Notes: a model not told the origin generated them from the sequence alone. A stretch of 64,000 bases of DNA from Flavobacterium tibetense (GCF_003293845.1 NZ_QLST01000007.1:108179-172178); one strand, 5' to 3'; positions 1-9,590 are shown, counted from the first letter of the stretch. Translations and numbers: made by a program.

Positions 1-2
1 TG

Positions 3-230
3 AAGAAAACGAATCGATTAGTGGTTTTAGAAGAAGCTTGGCCTTTTGGTAGTGTGGCATCTGAAATTACGTATATGGTTCAAGAAAAAGCATTCGATTA
101 CTTAGATGCTCCAGTACAAAGAATCACAACTGCGGATACACCAGCACCATATTCTCCAGCGTTATTGAAAGAATGGTTGCCAAATGCACAAGATGTGATA
201 AAAGCAGTAAAAAAAGTTATGTATAAATAA
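3..230 (+). CDS. pdhB: Pyruvate dehydrogenase E1 component, beta subunit (3' end)
   Basis: Only the last 75 codons are in the window; the reading frame is open to the left edge. The residues match the C-terminal transketolase-type domain of E1-beta (LVVLEEAWPFGSVASEI, then the RITTADTPAPYSPALL stretch that precedes the C-terminus). In this family the subunit works with E1-alpha and thiamine diphosphate in the cytoplasmic complex that turns pyruvate into acetyl-CoA. A strong hairpin terminator follows 21 bases after the stop, so this is the end of its transcript. Identification rests on recall of the conserved C-terminus; alpha-ketoacid dehydrogenase E1-beta of another substrate class is less likely. 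Confidence 0.85.
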   Translation, partial: KKTNRLVVLEEAWPFGSVASEITYMVQEKAFDYLDAPVQRITTADTPAPYSPALLKEWLPNAQDVIKAVKKVMYK

Positions 231-251
231 AATATAACTCACTATATTTGA

Positions 252-287
252 AGCCTCATCAAAACTGAATTGATGAGGCTTTTTATT
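252..287 (+). terminator. Intrinsic terminator after pdhB
   Basis: A perfect 10-bp stem, AGCCTCATCA (252-261) with TGATGAGGCT (271-280), has a 9-nt loop and is followed by TTTTATT. It overlaps a possible upstream start of the next gene, which argues for that gene starting at 303. Confidence 0.9.
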
Positions 288-302
288 GATTCCATTTTAT
301 AC

Positions 303-2783
303 ATGAAACAAGTTTTATTCGCGATATTATTTTTTTTAATTACTCTTTTAACTTCAGCTCAAACGAAAGTTGGTGGTAAAGTGTTAGATGAGTTTGGAGA
401 TCCCATAGCTTTTGCAAACGTAGTTTTTAAAAACTCAAAAGAAGGTGTAATTACCAATGAGAACGGTATTTTTTATTTTGAATCCGATCAAGATTACAGT
501 ACACTTGTGATTTCATTCGTAGGATTTGAAACACAAGAAATTCCATTAAAAAAAGGTTTAAATTCCAATTTAAAAATCGTTTTAATTCAAGGAACAACAC
601 TTAAAGAGGTTGTAGTTTATACTGGGAAAACTTCTAAAAAGAACAATCCGGCTCTAGATATTCTAAGAAAAATTTGGGAAAGAAAGCGAAAAAACGGACT
701 TTACATGTTTGATCAATATAAATATGACAAATATGAAAAAGTAGAATTCGACATGAATACGATTGACAGTTCTTTTATGAGCAGCAAAGTATTCAAAGGA
801 ATGGAGTTTATTTTTGACAACATCGACACTTCAAGAATTACAGGGAAAACATTTTTACCTATTTTTATCAATGAAAGTGTAAGTGAAGTCTATGGTGATA
901 ATGTTAAAAAGAAACATAAAGAAATTCTAAAAGCCAATAAAAATTCTGGATTTGGAAATGGAGATGGCGTTAATACATTTATCAAAGATTTATATGCCGA
1001 TTATAATATTTACGACAATTACCTGAAGTTTTTTGATAAAGATTTTGTGAGTCCGCTTTCACGTACAGGAATTCATGTTTACAACTATGTGTTGAATGAT
1101 AGTATGTTTATCGATAACAAATGGTGCTACAACATTGTTTACTATCCAAGACGAAAAAATGAATTGACTTTCAAAGGTGATTTTTGGGTAAATGACACCA
1201 CGTTTGCAATTAAAAAAATCAATTTAGAAGCCAGTAAAAGTGCCAATATCAACTGGGTAAAAGAAATTTATATCGAACAAGAATTTGAAGTCCTGAACGA
1301 TTCCGTTTTTCTTTTGAAAAGAGATTACATGATGTCGGATTTTAGTTTTTCCAAAAAAGAAGAATCTAAAGGCGTTTATGGAAAAAGAACTACAGTTGTA
1401 AAAAATCACGTGTTTAACGAACCCAAAGAAGATAAGTTTTATCGCCAAGAAGTTAATTTTTACGACAACAGCGTTTTCAATAAACCGGAAGAATTTTGGC
1501 AAGAAAATCGTTTTGAAAAACTCAATGAAAATGAAGCTGGAATTTACAAAATGTTGGATACACTTCAAACAGTACCCAAGTTCAAGCGAATTTACGACTT
1601 AGCAACCATATTAGGAAGTGGATATATTCAAGTAGGCAATGTCGATTTTGGACCCATTTTCTCCACTTTTGGTTATAATGATGTAGAAGGGCAACGCATC
1701 AGAATTGGCGGAAGGACGTACTTTGGACCACATGATAAATGGCGTATTCAAGGTTACACAGCTTATGGTTTTAGAGACCAGCAATTCAAATATGGTATTT
1801 CAGGACGATGGATGGTGAACCCAAACAATCGTTTAATTTTGTCTGTAGGAAATCGTCGCGATGTAGAACAAATGGGAGTAAGTTTAACTACTTCCAATGA
1901 TGTTTTGGGAAGAAGTTTTGCTTCGTCAGCACTTTTTGCAAGTGGTGTAAATAACCAATTGACTTCAGTTAACTTAACTACTTTGGGTTTTGAAATTGAA
2001 CCACTAAAAAACTTTACTTTTCAAACCAATTTCACTTACAGAACACTAAAGTCTGCATCTAGTGAATTTAGTTTGGATTATTATACCGATATAACACAAT
2101 CGGAAATAAAAAGTGAAGTCAAACAATCCGAAATTAATCTAGTAGCTGAATACACGCCAAAGCGAAAAACTTTAGGCTACGGTGTAGATCGAATGGATGT
2201 AGACTTCAATTACGCTAGAGTATTTTTAAGTTACAGTAATGGATTTAAAGGGGTATTAGATAGTGATTTTAATTACCAAAAGCTACAATTTTATTATCGT
2301 CAACCTGCATTAGTTGGAGGTTTTGGAAGGTTGTTTACCACTTTTGAAACAGGAAAAATATTTGGTGAAGTGCCATTGGGATTAATGGGTGTAATTCCAG
2401 GAAACCAATCTTGGTTCGTAATTGAAAATACGTACAACTTATTAAATTATTATGATTTTGTTGCCGATGAATATGCTTCGTTACATTTCGAACATCATTT
2501 CAACGGAAGATTATTCTCAAGAGTTCCGTATTTAAGAAAATTGAATTTACGTGAAATTGTTGGGATAAAAGGTGTTTACGGAAGAGTTTCAGACCGAAAC
2601 AAATTACTAAATGCATCTGGATTAAACTACATCGCACCGGAAGATGTATATTGGGAATATCATGCTGGAATTGGGAATATTTTTAAAGTATTACGAATCG
2701 ATTGCGCTTGGAGAGGAAGTTACTTGGATATGCCTGATGCAAGAAAATTTGCTGTAAGAGCTTCCTTCGGATTTTACTTCTAA
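303..2783 (+). CDS. DUF5686 / carboxypeptidase-like regulatory domain outer-membrane protein
   Basis: A protein of about 826 aa. It opens with a Sec signal peptide (MKQVLFAILFFLITLLTSAQ). A CarboxypepD_reg-like beta-sandwich (about residues 22-105: GGKVLDEFGDPIAFANVVF, then FVGFETQEIPL) follows, and then a long DUF5686 region ending in aromatic-rich beta strands and a C-terminal FGFYF, typical of an outer-membrane barrel. The ATG at 303 is chosen because the in-frame ATGs at 270 and 273 lie inside the pdhB terminator and would put 11 residues ahead of the signal peptide. Family function is unknown; such proteins are common in Bacteroidetes and resemble TonB-dependent receptors without a recognisable plug. 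It is likely a single-gene unit between pdhB and ppa. Confidence 0.85.
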   Translation: MKQVLFAILFFLITLLTSAQTKVGGKVLDEFGDPIAFANVVFKNSKEGVITNENGIFYFESDQDYSTLVISFVGFETQEIPLKKGLNSNLKIVLIQGTTLKEVVVYTGKTSKKNNPALDILRKIWERKRKNGLYMFDQYKYDKYEKVEFDMNTIDSSFMSSKVFKGMEFIFDNIDTSRITGKTFLPIFINESVSEVYGDNVKKKHKEILKANKNSGFGNGDGVNTFIKDLYADYNIYDNYLKFFDKDFVSPLSRTGIHVYNYVLNDSMFIDNKWCYNIVYYPRRKNELTFKGDFWVNDTTFAIKKINLEASKSANINWVKEIYIEQEFEVLNDSVFLLKRDYMMSDFSFSKKEESKGVYGKRTTVVKNHVFNEPKEDKFYRQEVNFYDNSVFNKPEEFWQENRFEKLNENEAGIYKMLDTLQTVPKFKRIYDLATILGSGYIQVGNVDFGPIFSTFGYNDVEGQRIRIGGRTYFGPHDKWRIQGYTAYGFRDQQFKYGISGRWMVNPNNRLILSVGNRRDVEQMGVSLTTSNDVLGRSFASSALFASGVNNQLTSVNLTTLGFEIEPLKNFTFQTNFTYRTLKSASSEFSLDYYTDITQSEIKSEVKQSEINLVAEYTPKRKTLGYGVDRMDVDFNYARVFLSYSNGFKGVLDSDFNYQKLQFYYRQPALVGGFGRLFTTFETGKIFGEVPLGLMGVIPGNQSWFVIENTYNLLNYYDFVADEYASLHFEHHFNGRLFSRVPYLRKLNLREIVGIKGVYGRVSDRNKLLNASGLNYIAPEDVYWEYHAGIGNIFKVLRIDCAWRGSYLDMPDARKFAVRASFGFYF

Positions 2784-2808
2784 ACCTATATTTTTTTTGC
2801 AAAACTCT

Positions 2809-2840
2809 TTTGCTTCTCATGTTTTATAGTGGTAACTTTG
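2809..2840 (+). promoter_or_regulatory. Bacteroidetes-type promoter of ppa
   Basis: TTTG (2809-2812), a 20-base spacer and TAACTTTG (2833-2840) match the -33/-7 pattern. The following CACCCGC is identical to that after two of the rRNA promoters in this window. Confidence 0.75.
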
Positions 2841-2866
2841 CACCCGCTTTTAAAAACAAATAAGAA

Positions 2867-3397
2867 ATGACAGCAGATAAGATTACTACATTTGATGTAT
2901 TGATTGAGATTCCAAGAGGAAGTAGAAATAAATACGAATACGATTTTGAATTAAAAAGAATGCGTTTTGACAGAATGTTATTTTCGTCAATGATGTATCC
3001 AGCAGATTACGGATTTATTCCTGAAACTTTAGCATTAGATGGAGATCCATTAGATGTTTTAGTTTTAATTAATGAACCAACATTCCCAGGTTGTGTAATG
3101 GAAGTAAAACCAATCGGTGTTTTCCATATGGCAGACGATAAAGGTCCGGATGAAAAAGTAATTTGTGTTCCTGTTTCTGATCCAATTTGGAATAAATTAA
3201 ATGATTTGAGTGATGTAAATCCACACTTAATCAAAGAAATCGAGCATTTCTTCCAAGTGTACAAAGATTTAGAAAACAAAAAAGTTGACGTAGAAGGTTG
3301 GGGCGATGTAAACGAAGCAAAAGAAATCTTAGCAAAATGCACCAGACGTTTTGAGGAAATTGAAAATAAACCTGCAGGATTGTTTAGTATTAAATAA
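2867..3397 (+). CDS. ppa: Inorganic pyrophosphatase (family I, soluble)
   Basis: A 176-aa cytoplasmic enzyme that hydrolyses pyrophosphate to two phosphates and so pulls biosynthetic reactions forward. The family signature DGDPLDVLVL, with its metal-binding aspartates, is present near residue 63. Length and N-terminus (IEIPRGSRNKYEYD) are typical of bacterial family I enzymes. It has its own strong promoter and is separated from the membrane pyrophosphatase gene downstream by a terminator, so the two PPi-consuming enzymes are neighbours but can be expressed independently. Confidence 0.95.
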   Translation: MTADKITTFDVLIEIPRGSRNKYEYDFELKRMRFDRMLFSSMMYPADYGFIPETLALDGDPLDVLVLINEPTFPGCVMEVKPIGVFHMADDKGPDEKVICVPVSDPIWNKLNDLSDVNPHLIKEIEHFFQVYKDLENKKVDVEGWGDVNEAKEILAKCTRRFEEIENKPAGLFSIK

Positions 3398-3414
3398 TTT
3401 GTAAGTTTTTATAT

Positions 3415-3452
3415 AAAAAAGGCAATATTTTCTATGAATATTGCCTTTTTTG
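3415..3452 (+). terminator. Intrinsic terminator after ppa
   Basis: GGCAATATT (3421-3429) pairs with AATATTGCC (3437-3445), with an A-run before and a T-run after. It also fits a terminator on the other strand. Confidence 0.9.
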
Positions 3453-3507
3453 TTTATTTTTGTTCGTAACAGAATTGAATTAACAAATAAAAACTAACTA
3501 ATAATTT

Positions 3508-6087
3508 ATGGAATCAATGATGATCTACGTGCCAATCGCAATGGCACTGTTAGGACTGGTATTTATGGCAGTCAAACGAACATGGGTACTTAAACAAGAT
3601 GCTGGAGATGGAAAAATGAAAGAGATTTCAGATTACATCTATGAAGGCGCTTTAGCTTTCTTAAAAGCAGAATACAAATTGTTGACATTCTTTGTTCTTG
3701 GAGCGAGTGTAGTGTTAGCAGCTATTTCGTTTTTTGTACCAACCACTCACTGGTTAATTGTAATTGCGTTTATTTTTGGAGCTATATTTTCAGCTTATGC
3801 GGGAAATATTGGTATGAAAATCGCAACGAAAACTAATGTTCGTACAACACAAGCGGCTCGTACGAGTTTACCTCAAGCATTAAAAGTTTCTTTTGGCGGT
3901 GGAACCGTTATGGGATTAGGAGTTGCTGGTTTAGCCGTTTTAGGATTGACAGGTTTTTTCATCATATTTTTTAGATTTTTCATGCACGGTCAATGGACTT
4001 CTACAGAAGACATGACTATTGTTCTTGAAACTTTAGCAGGATTCTCTCTTGGAGCTGAATCTATTGCATTATTTGCTCGTGTAGGTGGAGGTATTTATAC
4101 CAAAGCAGCTGACGTAGGTGCAGATTTAGTTGGAAAAGTTGAAGCTGGTATTCCAGAAGATGATCCGAGAAATCCAGCTACAATTGCAGATAATGTAGGA
4201 GATAACGTTGGAGACGTTGCAGGTATGGGTGCCGATTTATTCGGTTCGTATGTGGCAACTGTTTTAGCAGCGATGGTTTTAGGAAATTACGTAATTAAAG
4301 ATATGGGCGGTCAAATCAATGACGCTTTTGGTGGAATTGGACCAATTTTATTACCAATGGCAATCGCTGGTTTTGGAATTTTATTTTCTATTATTGGAAC
4401 TATGTTAGTGAAAATTTCAAGTGACGATGCTAAAGAAGCACAAGTTCAAAGTGCATTAAACAAAGGAAACTGGGTTTCTATTATTTTAACACTTATTTCA
4501 TGTTATTTCTTAGTGCAATATATGTTGCCTGAAGTAATGACAATGAATTTCTATGGCGAAGGAGCTAAAGAGATTTCTTCAATGCGTGTTTTCTATGCAA
4601 CTATTGTTGGTTTATTTGTTGGTGGAGCTATTTCATCTGTAACAGAATATTATACAGGATTAGGTACAAAACCAGTGATGGCAATAGTACAAAAATCATC
4701 AACTGGGGCTGGAACTAACGTAATCGCTGGTTTAGCAACAGGAATGATTTCTACTTTCCCAACGGTTTTATTGTTTGCTGCTGCAATTTGGGCTTCTTAT
4801 GCTTTTGCAGGTTTCTATGGTGTTGCTCTTGCTGCTTCTGCAATGATGGCTACAACTGCAATGCAATTAGCAATCGACGCATTCGGACCAATTTCTGATA
4901 ACGCTGGTGGAATCGCTGAAATGAGTGAATTACCAAAAGAAGTTCGTACTCGTACAGATATTTTAGATTCTGTAGGAAACACAACAGCGGCAACTGGAAA
5001 AGGTTTCGCAATCGCTTCTGCAGCATTAACTTCATTAGCATTATTTGCTGCTTATGTTACTTTTACAGGAATTGATGGAATTAATATTTTCAAAGCACCA
5101 GTATTAGCAATGTTATTCGTTGGAGGTATGATTCCGGTAGTTTTCTCTGCTTTAGCAATGAATTCAGTAGGTAAAGCTGCAATGGATATGGTATATGAAG
5201 TACGTCGTCAGTTCAAAGAAATTCCAGGAATTATGGAAGGAACAGGCAAACCAGAATACGGAAAATGCGTTGAAATTTCTACAAAAGCCGCTTTACGCGA
5301 AATGATGTTACCAGGAATTTTAACCATTGGTTTCCCAATTGCAATTGTATTATTAGGTAAATTAGTTTACGCTGATAACAACCAATTGATTGCTGAAATG
5401 TTAGGTGGTTATATGGCTGGAGTTACCGTTTCAGGTGTACTTTGGGCAGTGTTCCAAAACAACGCTGGTGGTGCTTGGGATAACGCTAAAAAATCTTTCG
5501 AAGCTGGAGTTATGATTAATGGTGAAATGACATACAAAGGTTCTGATGCACACAAAGCAGCAGTAACTGGTGATACTGTTGGAGATCCATTTAAAGACAC
5601 TTCTGGACCTTCAATGAATATATTAATCAAATTAACGTGTTTGATTGGTTTAGTAATTGCTCCAATCTTAGGAGGACATGGTGCAACAACCGGACATAGT
5701 GCTTGCTGTTCAAAAACTGAAATGGTTTGTTGTGATTCAGCAAAATGCGATTTGTCTAAATGTGCCGATATGACTAAAGAAGAATGTGCCAAAATGTGTG
5801 AAGACAATGGTTGTTCTGAAGAATGTAAAGCAAAATGCATGGCAATGTATGATGAAAATGGAAAATTCATTGGAAAAGAAGAGCACGTTCACGGACCAGA
5901 TTGCAAACACAATCATCATGAAGAAATCATCAACATGGATGTACAAAAAGTAAAAGATGCGAACGGAAAAGTAAAAGCAACGGTTACTTTAACTAAAATG
6001 GTAGATGGTAAAGAAGTTACTGAAGAAAGAGTTTTTGAAGGAGATGATTTAGAAGTTGATGCTAAAATAGCAGCGCTTGGAAAATAA
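3508..6087 (+). CDS. hppA: Membrane-bound ion-translocating pyrophosphatase with Cys/His-rich C-terminal extension
   Basis: An 859-aa integral membrane protein that couples PPi hydrolysis to cation export. Substrate-binding motifs are clear: DVGADLVGKVEAGIPEDDPRN, then DNVGDNVGDVAGMGADLFG. The GNTTAATGKG segment, with Ala where K+-independent enzymes have Lys, points to the K+-dependent class; H+ versus Na+ specificity cannot be read safely. The catalytic core ends near residue 727 (IKLTCLIGLVIAPILGG). About 130 further residues follow, which ordinary family members (roughly 660-770 aa) lack: twelve cysteines and a HVHGPDCKHNHH cluster between residues 731 and 810, then a small beta-rich segment. 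Membrane PPases have their C-terminus on the periplasmic side, so this tail is probably extracytoplasmic. Confidence 0.93.
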   Translation: MESMMIYVPIAMALLGLVFMAVKRTWVLKQDAGDGKMKEISDYIYEGALAFLKAEYKLLTFFVLGASVVLAAISFFVPTTHWLIVIAFIFGAIFSAYAGNIGMKIATKTNVRTTQAARTSLPQALKVSFGGGTVMGLGVAGLAVLGLTGFFIIFFRFFMHGQWTSTEDMTIVLETLAGFSLGAESIALFARVGGGIYTKAADVGADLVGKVEAGIPEDDPRNPATIADNVGDNVGDVAGMGADLFGSYVATVLAAMVLGNYVIKDMGGQINDAFGGIGPILLPMAIAGFGILFSIIGTMLVKISSDDAKEAQVQSALNKGNWVSIILTLISCYFLVQYMLPEVMTMNFYGEGAKEISSMRVFYATIVGLFVGGAISSVTEYYTGLGTKPVMAIVQKSSTGAGTNVIAGLATGMISTFPTVLLFAAAIWASYAFAGFYGVALAASAMMATTAMQLAIDAFGPISDNAGGIAEMSELPKEVRTRTDILDSVGNTTAATGKGFAIASAALTSLALFAAYVTFTGIDGINIFKAPVLAMLFVGGMIPVVFSALAMNSVGKAAMDMVYEVRRQFKEIPGIMEGTGKPEYGKCVEISTKAALREMMLPGILTIGFPIAIVLLGKLVYADNNQLIAEMLGGYMAGVTVSGVLWAVFQNNAGGAWDNAKKSFEAGVMINGEMTYKGSDAHKAAVTGDTVGDPFKDTSGPSMNILIKLTCLIGLVIAPILGGHGATTGHSACCSKTEMVCCDSAKCDLSKCADMTKEECAKMCEDNGCSEECKAKCMAMYDENGKFIGKEEHVHGPDCKHNHHEEIINMDVQKVKDANGKVKATVTLTKMVDGKEVTEERVFEGDDLEVDAKIAALGK

Positions 6088-6106
6088 TCTTTAAATTAGC
6101 ATATCT

Positions 6107-6136
6107 AAAAAACCTCACAATTCGTGAGGTTTTTTT
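6107..6136 (+). terminator. Intrinsic terminator after hppA
   Basis: AAAAAACCTCAC (6107-6118) pairs with GTGAGGTTTTTT (6124-6135) around a 5-nt loop. Confidence 0.9.
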
Positions 6137-6165
6137 GTATATTTAACACTGTCAAATCTATTGCA

Positions 6166-8439
6166 ATGAAATGTAACCTATTTTTTCTTCTTGCTTTTTC
6201 AGTTTGTTTAACATTCGGACAAAATCCAATTAATGTTATCCCAAAACCAGTTAAAACAAGCGCTATTAACAATAAGTTTTCACTAAATCCAAAAACAGTT
6301 ATTGTTGCGAATAATACTAATTCTTTTGAAGTAAAATTTTTAAAAGAAAGTATTAAACAACAAACAGGATTGGAACTCACAATTAAAAACGCGCACAGAA
6401 TTGGTTCACGAATTCATTTGATTTTGGAACCAGAGTCTCAATTTCCGAATAAAGAAGCTTATCAATTAAATATTCTTGGCGACAGAATAGCTATTTATGC
6501 TTCAACCAATCAAGGATTGTTTTATGGCATCCAAACCTTACTCCAATTAATCCCATTTACTACCAATGCCACAGAAATTAAATTGGATAATCTGATGATG
6601 GATGATATTCCAAAATTCCAATGGCGCGGTATGCATTTAGACGTCTCTCGTCATTTCTTTCCAAAGGATTTTATTAAAAAATATATTGATTATTTAGCGA
6701 TGTACAAAATGAATACCTTTCATTGGCATTTAACTGATGACCAAGGTTGGCGCATCGAAATCAAAAAATATCCCAAATTAACGGAAGTCGGCGCATGGCG
6801 AAACGGCTCCATGACTGGACATTATACCGACCAAACTTTTGACGATATTCGCTATGGCGGATTTTACACCCAAGAAGAAATCAAAGAAATTGTAGCCTAC
6901 GCCAAAGAACGACATATCACCGTTGTTCCCGAAATTGAAATGCCAGGTCACGCTTTAGCAGCTTTAGCTTCGTATCCCGAATTTTCTTGTACAGGCGGAC
7001 CTTTTGAAGTGGGAAAATCTTGGGGTGTTTTTGATGATGTCTTTTGCCCAAAAGATGAAACTTTTACTTTTTTAGAAAATATTTTGGCAGAAGTTATCAC
7101 TTTATTTCCTTCCGAATACATTCATATTGGTGGTGATGAATGTCCAAAAGTGCGTTGGAAAAGTTGTCCGCATTGTCAAAAGACAATCAAAGATGAAAAA
7201 TTGAAAGACGAACACGAACTACAAAGTTATTTCATCCAAAGAATCGAAAAATTTGTCAATAGTAAAGGGCGAAAAATCATTGGTTGGGACGAAATTTTAG
7301 AAGGCGGATTAGCACCAAATGCAGCCGTAATGAGTTGGCGTGGCACCGAAGGCGGAATCGCAGCAGCCAAACAAAAACATTTCGTTGTCATGTCGCCAGG
7401 TTCACATTGTTATTTCGACCATTATCAAGGCGAACCTAAAAACGAACCGATTGCTTTTGGCGGTTATACCAATGTGGAAAAAGTATATTCTTTCAATCCT
7501 ATTCCAAAGGAACTTTCCGCAGAAGAATCCAAATATATTTTAGGCGCTCAAGCTAACGTTTGGACGGAATACATCAACACACCAGAACATGTTGAATATA
7601 TGGTTTTTCCAAGAATAGCAGCACTTTCTGAAGTATTATGGGGAACTTCAAACCCAAATAATTACAAAGAATTTGAAAAAAGATTGATTTCACATTTCGA
7701 AATTTATGATAAAAAAGGAATCAACTATAGTAGAGCTATATTTGAAGTAACTTCCAAAGTAAATCGTGCTGAAAATGGAGAAGGTGTGCTATTCGAATTA
7801 AATTCAGCTACTAACTCCAATGGAATTCGTTACACAACTGATGGTTCTGATCCAAATTCAAATTCAATCCAATATTTAAAGCCCATAGAAATAAAAAAAG
7901 GTCAAACAATAAAAGCCGCCTTATTTGAAAATGAAAAACAAAAAAGTGCAATTGTTGAACAGAAATTTTATTGGAGTAAAGCTGTAGGGAAAAGCATTAG
8001 TTTAATAAACCAACTTCATGAAAATTACAACATTGGTGGTGCTTTAACCTTAGTTGATGGATTAATTGGAAATAGAAGTAAATTTGGTCGTGATTGGTTA
8101 GGTTTTTCTGGAAAAGATTTAAATGCAACTATCAATTTGGGCAAAACGGAAATAATAAACAAAGTAATTCTTTGCGTGCTTGAAAGTAAAGGAAGTTGGA
8201 TATATTATCCAAAAAAAATTGAAGTATTCCTTTCAAATGATGGTAAAAATTTCGAAAGTGTTTCTGAATTAAGTTTATCCGAAATTCAAGACGTTATAGG
8301 TGAAGTAGTTTTAGAAGTTAATTCTCGAAAAGCCCAATTTGTAAAAGTAATTGCAACAAACTTTGGTAAAATAACAGATGGAAATCCTGGTTCAGGTTCA
8401 GAAGCTTGGCTATTTGTTGATGAAATTGGTATTGAATAA
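6166..8439 (+). CDS. Beta-N-acetylhexosaminidase (GH20), multidomain
   Basis: A 757-aa exported enzyme that removes terminal GlcNAc/GalNAc from glycans. It has a signal peptide (MKCNLFFLLAFSVCLTFG), a GH20b domain, then the catalytic TIM barrel with WHLTDDQGWRIEIKKYP and the Asp-Glu catalytic pair D324-E325 in HIGGDECPKVRW. After the barrel come a chitobiase-type C-terminal sandwich (IRYTTDGSDPNSNS) and a C-terminal F5/8-type carbohydrate-binding-like domain. ATG 6166 is used because the upstream in-frame GTG at 6124 lies in the hppA terminator. It is followed after 6 bases by a glycosylasparaginase gene, so the two are almost certainly co-transcribed; together with the later beta-mannosidase they suit N-glycan core breakdown. 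Confidence 0.92.
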   Translation: MKCNLFFLLAFSVCLTFGQNPINVIPKPVKTSAINNKFSLNPKTVIVANNTNSFEVKFLKESIKQQTGLELTIKNAHRIGSRIHLILEPESQFPNKEAYQLNILGDRIAIYASTNQGLFYGIQTLLQLIPFTTNATEIKLDNLMMDDIPKFQWRGMHLDVSRHFFPKDFIKKYIDYLAMYKMNTFHWHLTDDQGWRIEIKKYPKLTEVGAWRNGSMTGHYTDQTFDDIRYGGFYTQEEIKEIVAYAKERHITVVPEIEMPGHALAALASYPEFSCTGGPFEVGKSWGVFDDVFCPKDETFTFLENILAEVITLFPSEYIHIGGDECPKVRWKSCPHCQKTIKDEKLKDEHELQSYFIQRIEKFVNSKGRKIIGWDEILEGGLAPNAAVMSWRGTEGGIAAAKQKHFVVMSPGSHCYFDHYQGEPKNEPIAFGGYTNVEKVYSFNPIPKELSAEESKYILGAQANVWTEYINTPEHVEYMVFPRIAALSEVLWGTSNPNNYKEFEKRLISHFEIYDKKGINYSRAIFEVTSKVNRAENGEGVLFELNSATNSNGIRYTTDGSDPNSNSIQYLKPIEIKKGQTIKAALFENEKQKSAIVEQKFYWSKAVGKSISLINQLHENYNIGGALTLVDGLIGNRSKFGRDWLGFSGKDLNATINLGKTEIINKVILCVLESKGSWIYYPKKIEVFLSNDGKNFESVSELSLSEIQDVIGEVVLEVNSRKAQFVKVIATNFGKITDGNPGSGSEAWLFVDEIGIE

Positions 8440-8445
8440 AAAAAT

Positions 8446-9447
8446 ATGACAAACAGAAGAAATTTTTTAAAAACAACAGCGTTAGCAACTGCTGGCGTAG
8501 CGTTTCAGGCTTTCAATGGGAAATCTGAGGAAACTGAAATCGATATTAATTCAGGAAAAACGAACAAACCAATTGTACTTTCAACATGGAATTTTGGTTT
8601 ACAAGCCAATGAAGCCGCTTGGGAAGTGCTGAAAAATAAAGGTCGTGCTCTTGATGCTGTAGAAGCTGGCGTAAAAATTCCAGAAGGTGATCCCAATGAA
8701 AGAAGCGTTGGTTATGGCGGTCGCCCAGACAGAGAGGGAAAAGTGACACTAGACGCTTGTATCATGGACGAATTTTCGAATATTGGTTCAGTAGCTTGTT
8801 TGGAACATATTAAACATCCTATTTCCGTGGCTAGAATGGTGATGGAAAAAACGCCTCATGTGATGTTAGTTGGTGAAGGTGCTTTACAATTTGCTTTATC
8901 TCAAGGATTTAAAAGAGAAAATTTATTACTAGAAGCTTCCGAAAAAGAATGGAAAGAATGGCTAAAAACTAGTGAATATGTGCCGAAAGCCAATATTGAA
9001 AACCACGATACTATTGGAATGATTGCGCTTGATGTGCAAGGGAATTTATCGGGTGCGTGTACTACAAGTGGCATGGCTTTTAAAATGCATGGAAGAGTGG
9101 GTGATTCCCCAATTATTGGTGCTGGTTTGTATGTGGATAATGAAATTGGAGCAGCAACAGCAACAGGTCACGGCGAAGAAGTTATTCGAATTACAGGTTG
9201 TCATTTGGTTGTTGAACTCATGCGTCAAGGGAAATCACCCCAAAAAGCATGTGAAGAAGCGGTGATGCGAATCGTAAAACTGACTCAAAATCGAGGAAAA
9301 AACCTAAAAGATATCCAAGTTGGGTTCATCGCTTTGAATAAAAAAGGGGAATATGGTTCGTACTGTGTGCAAGGAGGTTTCAATTATGCTGTTCATGATG
9401 CAGCCGGAAATAAATTAATCGATGCGAATTATTACTTAAAAACTTAG
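8446..9447 (+). CDS. N4-(beta-N-acetylglucosaminyl)-L-asparaginase (glycosylasparaginase)
   Basis: A 333-aa Ntn-hydrolase precursor that cleaves the GlcNAc-Asn bond linking N-glycans to protein. The N-terminus MTNRRNFLKTTALATAGVAF has a twin-arginine export motif, so the folded enzyme probably reaches the periplasm. Autoproteolysis is expected before T189 in ENHDTIGM, making it the N-terminal nucleophile. Substrate-site segments MHGRVGDSPIIGAGLYVD and ATATGHGEE are intact. The family includes the well-studied enzyme of Elizabethkingia (formerly Flavobacterium) meningoseptica. The short spacing behind the GH20 gene suggests one operon for glycopeptide salvage. Confidence 0.93.
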   Translation: MTNRRNFLKTTALATAGVAFQAFNGKSEETEIDINSGKTNKPIVLSTWNFGLQANEAAWEVLKNKGRALDAVEAGVKIPEGDPNERSVGYGGRPDREGKVTLDACIMDEFSNIGSVACLEHIKHPISVARMVMEKTPHVMLVGEGALQFALSQGFKRENLLLEASEKEWKEWLKTSEYVPKANIENHDTIGMIALDVQGNLSGACTTSGMAFKMHGRVGDSPIIGAGLYVDNEIGAATATGHGEEVIRITGCHLVVELMRQGKSPQKACEEAVMRIVKLTQNRGKNLKDIQVGFIALNKKGEYGSYCVQGGFNYAVHDAAGNKLIDANYYLKT

Positions 9448-9454
9448 TTTTATT

Positions 9455-9578
9455 AACCACATAGAAACATAGATAAAAAAGGTTGATAGAGTCCAATTAT
9501 GGATTCACAAAGTATATGTTTCCTATGTTAGTGGAACGACTTATTATTTTCAAAAAAAAACTATGTTTCTATGTGGTT
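9455..9578 (+). repeat. 124-bp element with 18-bp perfect terminal inverted repeats
   Basis: AACCACATAGAAACATAG (9455-9472) and its exact reverse complement (9561-9578) bound an AT-rich, non-coding interior. The right end stops 12 bases before cutC. It resembles a MITE-like or long-hairpin dispersed element; no clear target duplication could be assigned. Confidence 0.7.
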
Positions 9579-9590
9579 TAAAATATATTT

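Noticed and set aside
1224..1568. Antisense open frames within large genes, such as this one in the DUF5686 gene
   Set aside because: They mirror codons of a clearly real gene, carry Phe/Ile-rich composition and lack promoter or family signals.
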